Assembly: GCA_036881905.1 (NCBI GenBank)
Contig: JBAJNN010000015.1
Coordinates: 1-46,804, forward strand
Direction of reading: 5' to 3'
Source: JBAJNN01 sp036881905
GTDB lineage: Bacteria; Pseudomonadota; Alphaproteobacteria; Rhizobiales; Im1
DNA: 46,804 nt
Shown: positions 40,832-46,804 of the stretch, one piece after another
Numbering within the stretch: position 1 is the stretch's first letter
How the letters are laid out: the number at the start of each line of letters is the position of its first letter
Notes under the pieces: model-generated
Told to the model about the DNA's origin: nothing
Databases searched by the model: none
The model's input: only the letters and a program-made list of their open reading frames with translations
Program-made: the position numbers and the translations under genes

Positions 40832-42760
40832 GGTAATTTGAGAGATTTCGCGGTTTGGGCGATTATCGCGCTATTATTGTTCGCCCTGTTCAATCTGTTC
40901 CAAGGGTCAAGTCAGCGTCTGTCCTCAAGCGAAATAAGCTATTCCAGGCTGCTTGATGCGGTCAATGCCAATGAGGTCAGCAACGTTACGATCTCAGGCA
41001 GCGACATCAAGGGCCATTTCAATGACGGGCGCGGTTTTCAAACCCAGGCTCCGGATGATCCCGGTCTAATCGGGCAACTCAAGGAGCATAAAGTTGATAT
41101 TAGCGCCAAAGCGCCGGGAGAGGAGTCTTTCCTGTTCAACCTCTTCGTGTCCTGGTTCCCGATTCTTCTGATGGTCGCGGTGTGGGTGTTCTTCATGCGT
41201 CAGATGCAGTCGGGCGGCGGCAAGGCCATGGGGTTCGGCAGGTCGAAGGCCAGGCTTTTAAATGAACAGCAAGGCCGTGTCGTCTTTGATGATGTTGCCG
41301 GTGTCGATGAGGCCAAGGAAGACTTGCGCGAAGTTGTCGAATTTCTCAAAGACCCAGGCAAGTTTCAGCGTCTTGGCGGCCGTCTTCCCAAGGGGGCGCT
41401 GCTGATCGGTCCGCCCGGGACCGGCAAGACCCTCCTTGCGCGCGCCATTGCCGGCGAGGCCGATGTGCCGTTCTTTACCATTTCCGGGTCCGATTTTGTG
41501 GAAATGTTCGTCGGCGTTGGCGCAAGCCGCGTGCGCGATATGTTCGAGCAGGCTAAGAAAAACGCGCCCTGCATCGTCTTTATCGACGAAATCGATGCGG
41601 TTGGTCGCCACCGTGGCGCGGGGCTTGGCGGGGGCAATGATGAACGCGAGCAGACATTGAACCAGCTTCTTGTCGAAATGGATGGTTTCGAGTCGAGTGA
41701 AGGGATCATCCTGGTGGCGGCGACCAACCGTCCCGATGTGCTTGATCCCGCTCTGTTGCGTCCCGGGCGTTTCGACCGCCAGATTGTCGTGCCGCTTCCC
41801 GATATTATCGGGCGCGAAAAGATCCTTAAAGTGCATATGCGCAATGTGCCTCTGGCGCCTGACGTCGATGCGAAGGTAATTGCGCGGGGCACCCCCGGAT
41901 TTTCCGGCGCGGACGTGCAAAATCTGGTCAATGAGGCTTCCATACTGGCGGCAAGACGCGGCAAAAGGCTGGTCACGCAAGGAGAATTCGAGGATGCCAA
42001 GGACAAGGTCATGATGGGGGCGGAACGCCGCTCCATGGTCATGACCGAGGAAGAGAAGAAACTGACGGCCTATCACGAGGGCGGCCATGCCCTTGTCGCG
42101 ATTCATCTGCCGGCGTCGGATCCCATTCATAAGGCGACGATCATCCCGCGCGGCCAGGCGCTGGGCATGGTGATGCGTTTGCCGGAGCGAGACCAGACTT
42201 GTGTGACGCGGGCCAAGTTCAACGCCGATCTTGCCGTGGCCATGGGGGGGCGCGTGGCTGAAGAAATCATCTTCGGGCACGATAAGGTTACCTCCGGCGC
42301 CGCGTCCGATATCAAGATGGCGACGCGGCTCGCGCGCGCCATGGTGACCCAGTATGGCATGAGCGACAAGCTCGGCCCCTTGAGCTATGGTGACAATGAA
42401 GAAGAGGTTTTTCTCGGTCATTCGGTTGCGCGTCAGCAAAATCTGTCCGAAGACACCCAGCGTCTTGTCGATGCGGAAATCCACACTCTGGTTGATGAAG
42501 CTTATAAGCTGGCGCGCAAGGTTCTTGAGAAAAATATCGATCAACTTCATATGCTGGCCGAGGCATTGCTGGAACATGAGACCCTCTCAGGCGTGGAGAT
42601 ACGCGACCTTTTGGATGGTAAACCCTTAAAGCGCGATACCAGAATCGATGATAGTTCGTTCCCGCCGCAGTCAGCTGTGCCAGTGACAGATAACGGGTGC
42701 AAAAAGGGCACGGACAGGAAATCCAGGCACGGCGGGCTGAAACCGCAACCCCAACTCTAA
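40832..42760 (+). CDS. ftsH: ATP-dependent zinc metalloprotease FtsH
   Basis: 642 residues from a GTG at 40832 with AAGAAGG upstream; upstream in-frame codons are not conserved. Two membrane helices (about 6-24 and 103-123) precede the AAA domain (GPPGTGKTLLARAIAGEA, CIVFIDEIDAVGRHRG, SRH region ATNRPDVLDPALLRPGRFDR). The zinc protease site is HEGGH. The C-terminal tail is variable and slightly longer than usual. It degrades membrane proteins and LpxC-type targets. Confidence 0.97.
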   Translation, partial: GNLRDFAVWAIIALLLFALFNLFQGSSQRLSSSEISYSRLLDAVNANEVSNVTISGSDIKGHFNDGRGFQTQAPDDPGLIGQLKEHKVDISAKAPGEESFLFNLFVSWFPILLMVAVWVFFMRQMQSGGGKAMGFGRSKARLLNEQQGRVVFDDVAGVDEAKEDLREVVEFLKDPGKFQRLGGRLPKGALLIGPPGTGKTLLARAIAGEADVPFFTISGSDFVEMFVGVGASRVRDMFEQAKKNAPCIVFIDEIDAVGRHRGAGLGGGNDEREQTLNQLLVEMDGFESSEGIILVAATNRPDVLDPALLRPGRFDRQIVVPLPDIIGREKILKVHMRNVPLAPDVDAKVIARGTPGFSGADVQNLVNEASILAARRGKRLVTQGEFEDAKDKVMMGAERRSMVMTEEEKKLTAYHEGGHALVAIHLPASDPIHKATIIPRGQALGMVMRLPERDQTCVTRAKFNADLAVAMGGRVAEEIIFGHDKVTSGAASDIKMATRLARAMVTQYGMSDKLGPLSYGDNEEEVFLGHSVARQQNLSEDTQRLVDAEIHTLVDEAYKLARKVLEKNIDQLHMLAEALLEHETLSGVEIRDLLDGKPLKRDTRIDDSSFPPQSAVPVTDNGCKKGTDRKSRHGGLKPQPQL

Positions 42761-42802
42761 CTATTTCCCAGGTTGATCCATTCATTCCATTTGCTCTGTT
42801 GG

Positions 42803-42818
42803 AGAGGCGCGCGCCTCT
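42803..42818. repeat. Perfect 16-nt palindrome downstream of ftsH
   Basis: AGAGGCGC-GCGCCTCT lies 43 nt after the ftsH stop and just before the ribosome site of a short open frame. It has no T run, so a terminator is not supported. It could be an operator. Confidence 0.4.
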
Positions 42819-42833
42819 GGATAGGGGAAACAA

Positions 42834-42923
42834 ATGGCAAGAGAAGGCTTAGGCGGCCTTGTCGCGGTTATTGTTTCGACGGTTGGGTGCACCCTGATCA
42901 ACCTGTGGAGGAGAGGCAGGTAA
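42834..42923 (+). CDS. Possible 29-residue hydrophobic peptide
   Basis: An ATG preceded by ATAGGGGAAACAA opens 29 codons: a charged start (MAREGLGG), a hydrophobic core (LVAVIVSTVGCTLINLW) and a basic end (RRGR). It looks like a small single-span membrane peptide. No homologue is recognised, and short frames of this kind can arise by chance. Confidence 0.3.
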   Translation: MAREGLGGLVAVIVSTVGCTLINLWRRGR

Positions 42924-43508
42924 TACGACGAAACGGCTTGAGGCCGCGCTACATTTCTTCTTTTATTCAGACGAAAAAGCGATCCTCGCGGGAGGCGGTG
43001 AAATTAAGGAGTTTCCCAGATTCGGTCCAACTTATTTCCACAGATTTTGCACGGGTTACGCACGGGTTGCACACAGGTTTTAGGTCAATTGTGAGGGTAT
43101 TGCGGTGGAAAACTCACTCTTTGCCCGACTGATAACAATTTGTGGAATCCCGTGTGCTGGTTGCGCCACCCCCAGTTCTCCTGCCCGCCGAGCCTGCCGA
43201 AATCGTCTCCCGTAACGGCAGTTATCGAGGCAGAGCTCTGTGTTTCCGGTTGTGGGTGGCGGAAGGCGCCTTCCGGCAAAACGGCCATGAGCAATCCCGG
43301 AGATATTCGCGCGATCGGTCCCCGCCAAACTGAATCATATCCTTGACGCCATTGCCAATGCTCGCCTGTTCTCAACTGGTGAGGATGGTGGTATCCTTTA
43401 CCGCTCGTGCTCGCCGCATAATGCCCCCTGGCCTTAATCTCCGCAATGAATGGACGACACGGCCGTTCCCCCGTTCCATGAAAACATACCCATAGGGAAA
43501 ACCCGATT
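42924..43508. other. Non-coding stretch between ftsH and folP with direct repeats
   Basis: 585 nt with no convincing gene. GCACGGGTT occurs exactly twice with an 11-nt period (43049-43057, 43060-43068), followed by the imperfect GCACACAGGTT (43069-43079), so same-face protein binding is possible. Around 43289-43437 two short frames (MSNPGDIRAIGP, then KLNHILDAIANARLFSTGED to a TAA) read as one peptide if a base is shifted, perhaps an eroded gene; the product is not recognised. Confidence 0.4.
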
Positions 43509-44570
43509 ATGCGAACCATTTACATGAAGCCTGTCGGCCTGGTGCATGGTGGCGACGCTCGCGACGCATTCGCCGCCGGACTGGCCGGTCGGCTGGGTGG
43601 ATACCCTATGACGGGATTTACCCATGTTGTGATGATCGAGCGTAACATCAATGCGATCACGACCACCATGCGCGCTTATGCGGCACTTTCGGCCTCTCGC
43701 GAAACGGTGGTGCGCGATTGGCTGGAGCGAATAGAGACCCCTCGCGCCCCAATGGCCGAATTTGACTGGACGCGCCCGCTGATTATGGGAATTGTGAATG
43801 TCACGCCCGATAGTTTTTCCGACGGCGGGCTCTGCAACGATACACCCAAGGCCATCGCCCATGGTCGCGCCCTTGCCGAGGCGGGAGCCGATATTCTCGA
43901 TATTGGCGGAGAATCGACCAGACCGGGGGCAAAGGCGGTGGATACGGCAAGTGAGCTTGCCCGCGTCATTCCGGTGATCGAAGGGCTTAAATCCCGAGGG
44001 CCGGTCTTGTCCGTCGATACCCGCAAGGCCGAAATCATGAGCAAGGCCGTGGCATCGGGCGCGCGGATCGTCAATGACGTCTCGAGCCTGACCTACGATC
44101 CCCAGGCGCATTGTGTCATGCGGTCCTCAAATTGTCATATCGTTCTCATGCACAGTGGGGGGACACCGGAAACGATGCAGAACAATCCACATTACGACAA
44201 TGTGCTGTTCGACGTTTATGACGCGCTTGAGGCCAGTCTTTCGTGGGCGCAAAAGGCCGGCATCGCCTTTGAGCGTCTGCTGGTTGATCCAGGTATTGGT
44301 TTTGGCAAGACTTTTGAGCATAATCTTGCGATTCTAAAGGGTCTGACAATATTTCATGGGCTTGGGACGCCATTGGTTTTGGGGGTCTCGCGCAAGAGTT
44401 TTATCGGGACCGTGACTGGTGAAAGCCTACCGCGCAAACGGGTTGCGGGATCGATCTCGGCGGCTTTAACCGGTCTTTTTCAGGGGGGGCATGTCCTTCG
44501 GGTTCACGATGTTTTGCCAACCGTTCAGGCTGTCGCCGTGTGGCGACGCATGACCGAAGTGACCGGTTGA
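43509..44570 (+). CDS. folP: Dihydropteroate synthase
   Basis: 353 residues. The TIM-barrel synthase occupies about 90-350: IMGIVNVTPDSFSDGG, DILDIGGESTRPGA, LSVDTRK, IVNDVSS, VDPGIGFGKT and LGVSRKSFIG. It joins p-aminobenzoate to the pterin. The ~85-residue N-terminal extension is of unclear role but is seen in related alphaproteobacteria. It lies between ftsH and glmM, the standard order, and precedes glmM by 23 nt. Confidence 0.94.
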   Translation: MRTIYMKPVGLVHGGDARDAFAAGLAGRLGGYPMTGFTHVVMIERNINAITTTMRAYAALSASRETVVRDWLERIETPRAPMAEFDWTRPLIMGIVNVTPDSFSDGGLCNDTPKAIAHGRALAEAGADILDIGGESTRPGAKAVDTASELARVIPVIEGLKSRGPVLSVDTRKAEIMSKAVASGARIVNDVSSLTYDPQAHCVMRSSNCHIVLMHSGGTPETMQNNPHYDNVLFDVYDALEASLSWAQKAGIAFERLLVDPGIGFGKTFEHNLAILKGLTIFHGLGTPLVLGVSRKSFIGTVTGESLPRKRVAGSISAALTGLFQGGHVLRVHDVLPTVQAVAVWRRMTEVTG

Positions 44571-44593
44571 GATTTGGCTCGATAAGGGATTTT

Positions 44594-45949
44594 TTGACAT
44601 TGCGAACATATTTCGGCACCGATGGCATTCGCGGCCGCGCCAATAGCTGGCCGATGAATGCGCAAACCGCGCTTAAGGTCGGCATGGCGGCCGGCCGACT
44701 TTACCGGCATGGAGATTATGAAGGCCGCGTGGTGATCGGTAAGGATACGCGGCTTTCGGGCTACATGATCGAGCAGGCCCTGGTCTCGGGTTTTTTGTCG
44801 GCAGGTATGAATGTTTTCCAGTTCGGGCCGCTGCCGACACCGGCGGTGGCCATGCTCACTCACTCTCTGCGCGCCGATCTCGGCGTCATGATTTCGGCTT
44901 CTCACAATCCGTTTCACGACAATGGTATTAAATTATTCGGTCCGGATGGTTACAAACTGTCCGATGAACGCGAGTTGGAAATCGAAACCCTGATCGAAAA
45001 CGGGGCGGGCGAGGGCCTGGCGCCGCCTGACAAGCTCGGCCGCGCCAAGCGCATTGAAGATGCTCAGGCGCGTTATATCGAGCTTGCCAAGGGCACCTTG
45101 CCGCGGGCGCTGCGGCTTGACGGTTTGCGCCTCGTGGTCGATTGCGCCAATGGCGCGGGCTACCGTGTCGCGCCGGAAGCGCTATGGGAACTCGGCGCGG
45201 AGGTGGTCGCCACAGGCGTTGAGCCCAATGGTTTCAATGTCAATGAAAACTGCGGTTCCACCGCGCCGGAACGGGCCTGCGCGAGGGTTTGCGAGATGCA
45301 CGCCGATGCCGGTATCGCGCTTGATGGTGATGCCGACCGTGTCATCCTGATCGATGAAAAAGGCACGGTCATAGATGGGAACCGGATTCTGGCTCTCATC
45401 GCCCGCGACTGGGCACAGGCCGGACGGCTTAAAGGCGGGGGCGTCGTCTCCACGGTGATGTGCAATCTCGGTTGCGAACGTTATCTCGCTGGTATCGGGC
45501 TTGATCTCATCCGCGCCAAAGTCGGCGATCGCTATGTGGTCGAGCGTATGCGTGCGGGCGGTTACAATATTGGCGGAGAACCGTCCGGTCATATTGTGCT
45601 CAATGAGTTTACCACCACCGGAGATGGGTTGATTGCCGCCTTGCAGGTTCTCTCCATTGCCGTGGCGAGCGGCGGGGCCATCAGCGAAGTGTGTGCTTTG
45701 TTCGACCCCGTGCCCCAGACTTTGCGTAATATTCGCTACAGCAGGGAGGAGGGCCAGCCTCTCGACAAGATGGCAGTCAAAACGGTCATTGCCGCCGGCC
45801 GCCGCCGTCTTGGCGAAAACGGGCGGTTGATCGTCAGGCCGTCGGGTACCGAACCGGTTATCCGTGTTATGGGCGAGGGCGATAACGGCGATCTGGTGAG
45901 CGAAATTGTGGAGGATATTGTCGGAGCCATCGGGCAGACCGACAGCTGA
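44594..45949 (+). CDS. glmM: Phosphoglucosamine mutase
   Basis: 451 residues if started at the TTG at 44594 (AAGGGA upstream; a second TTG at 44600 is equally possible), giving the expected RTYFGTDGIRGRAN front. The active-site phosphoserine is in GVMISASHNPFHDNG, the metal loop in LDGDADRVI, and the sugar loop in GGEPSGH. It makes glucosamine-1-phosphate for peptidoglycan and LPS. The upstream in-frame ATG at 44540 lies within folP and is unlikely. Confidence 0.95.
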   Translation: MTLRTYFGTDGIRGRANSWPMNAQTALKVGMAAGRLYRHGDYEGRVVIGKDTRLSGYMIEQALVSGFLSAGMNVFQFGPLPTPAVAMLTHSLRADLGVMISASHNPFHDNGIKLFGPDGYKLSDERELEIETLIENGAGEGLAPPDKLGRAKRIEDAQARYIELAKGTLPRALRLDGLRLVVDCANGAGYRVAPEALWELGAEVVATGVEPNGFNVNENCGSTAPERACARVCEMHADAGIALDGDADRVILIDEKGTVIDGNRILALIARDWAQAGRLKGGGVVSTVMCNLGCERYLAGIGLDLIRAKVGDRYVVERMRAGGYNIGGEPSGHIVLNEFTTTGDGLIAALQVLSIAVASGGAISEVCALFDPVPQTLRNIRYSREEGQPLDKMAVKTVIAAGRRRLGENGRLIVRPSGTEPVIRVMGEGDNGDLVSEIVEDIVGAIGQTDS

Positions 45950-46079
45950 GCGCGAGCGCAAAAGCGACGGCACTCGGGGTGAACAAAAAGCGTTTTGGAC
46001 CACCCGTTGACTTACTTTTAGCCATAATGACCCGCATTTGCGGGCTTCCGCGGGCGTCTTGGGGCGTCGATGCGAGTGG

Positions 46080-46804
46080 TCAGGTTCCGGCTTTCCGCCG
46101 CACATGATCAAGCCAGTTTGCAAGCTCTTTCAGGTGGCATGCGGGGGTCAGGATATTTTTGTCAATTCCATAACGCCACGCCAGATCCTTGCGGTCGGGG
46201 TTATTGTGCAAGGTTATCCAGTCGTTCGACATCTCCTCAATCGCAGACCGGCTGGTGAAGAACCCTTCCTTTATGATTTGGGGTGTGAGTTGCGGGAAGT
46301 CACGGTTGAATATTGCGGCCAAAGTTTCAAGCGTATGTTCGGGATGATATTGAACGCCCCAGAAATTGAAGCCGTCCTTTTCCATCACGAAGGACTGAAT
46401 GGCCGAATGCTCATTGCCGGACAGGATCACGGCCTGCTTCGGCGGGACCGCGACTTCATCCATATGCACCGTCAAGGCCGAAAAGCAGGCCGGCTTGCCG
46501 CGATACATCGGATGGTTCAACCCCTCGCGACTGAGCCTGATCTTGCGGCCGACACCGATCTCGCGGCCGTTTGGCGACGCACGAACCTGACCGCCAAAGG
46601 CTTGCGCGACGATTTGCATGCCGAAGCAACTGCCGAAGACCGGCCTGCCGCTCTCAACGCCTAATCGTGCAAACGATATTTGATTTTTTACCGATGGTTC
46701 GTCGCTGTAGGCATGCGCCGCTGAACCAGTCCAGGCGATACCGTCAAAATCTTTCAGGCCCGCACCATCCGGCAGGCAATCAGGGCTATCATTGCCGGGG
46801 TTGA
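46080..46804 (-). CDS. Class I glutamine amidotransferase, partial at window edge
   Basis: The frame is open from the right edge to the TGA at 46080. The visible 240 residues hold the nucleophile elbow GSCFGMQ (catalytic Cys) and the His-Glu pair in FWGVQYHPEH, with a C-terminal extension of about 60 residues. The front (DFDGIAWTGSAAHAY) is typical of the GMP-synthase-like stand-alone amidotransferases. The acceptor substrate is unknown. The start is beyond the window. The nearby gap to glmM (130 nt) contains a small CCCGCA-TT-TGCGGG hairpin at 46031-46044 and nothing else clear. Confidence 0.85.
   Translation of the reverse strand, partial: NPGNDSPDCLPDGAGLKDFDGIAWTGSAAHAYSDEPSVKNQISFARLGVESGRPVFGSCFGMQIVAQAFGGQVRASPNGREIGVGRKIRLSREGLNHPMYRGKPACFSALTVHMDEVAVPPKQAVILSGNEHSAIQSFVMEKDGFNFWGVQYHPEHTLETLAAIFNRDFPQLTPQIIKEGFFTSRSAIEEMSNDWITLHNNPDRKDLAWRYGIDKNILTPACHLKELANWLDHVRRKAGT

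Noticed and set aside
41258..42577. 439-codon open frame antisense to ftsH
   Set aside because: It is a codon-bias shadow of ftsH: no ribosome site, no recognisable protein, while the plus strand encodes an intact FtsH.
43020..43140. Possible replication origin between ftsH and folP
   Set aside because: Repeats and a TTTCCACAG sequence recall DnaA-box regions, but no proper DnaA box (TTATCCACA) and no AT-rich unwinding element are seen.
46031..46044. Terminator after glmM (CCCGCA-TT-TGCGGG)
   Set aside because: Loop too small and no T run downstream.

Overview
The window is a stretch of an alphaproteobacterial chromosome. The evidence is a C4-pathway 5-aminolevulinate synthase (HemA), a ubiquinol-cytochrome c chaperone near plsX-fabH-ihfA, the nrdR-ribD-ribE-ribH-nusB-thiL order, and the ruvCAB-ybgC-tolQRAB-pal-cpoB-tilS-ftsH-folP-glmM order. 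The species is not recognisable. Most of the right half is conserved housekeeping synteny. The left 20 kb is accessory: amino-acid and peptide catabolism, a putative peptide-modification locus, a decaying defence-like island and several small mobile repeats.

Layout, left to right. (1) 1-139: right end of an IS200/IS605-type element (TnpB C-terminus plus terminal hairpin), abutting (2) a minus-strand locus of a 31-codon peptide gene, an attenuator-like terminator and a SagB-type nitroreductase-fold dehydrogenase (136-1484). This is the best candidate for an undescribed peptide natural-product (RiPP) system. (3) kbl-tdh (threonine to glycine). (4) A degraded retropepsin-like gene. (5) A minus-strand operon of M20 peptidase/deacylase, broken S58 (DmpA-like) peptidase, peptide-binding protein and two ABC permeases, with no ATPase subunits in the window. 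(6) Divergent ctlX and DDAH-like amidine hydrolases around a dyad operator. (7) hemA and glyA, so that threonine, glycine, serine and 5-aminolevulinate metabolism lie close together. (8) A 4.9-kb insert between glyA and nrdR: an N4-cytosine-type DNA methyltransferase convergent with a frameshifted GHKL ATPase and a small partner protein. (9) nrdR, riboflavin genes, nusB, thiL. (10) bamE divergent from ubiquinol-cytochrome c chaperone, plsX, fabH, ihfA and a MerR-type gene. (11) tRNA-Pro(GGG). (12) A mannose-1-phosphate guanylyltransferase divergent from ruvCAB. (13) A broken ybgC followed by the Tol-Pal operon. (14) tilS, ftsH, folP, glmM. (15) A partial glutamine amidotransferase at the right edge.

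The window shows active or recent genome erosion. Four genes are frameshifted (retropepsin, S58 peptidase, GHKL ATPase, ybgC). A ~60-nt hairpin repeat occurs at least six times between 1.5 and 12.8 kb, and one pair of copies splits the S58 peptidase gene. Two ~270-bp MITE-like elements with TA duplications sit between ruvC and ruvA and between tolA and tolB. In several places an insertion edge coincides with, or provides, the stop codon of the neighbouring gene.
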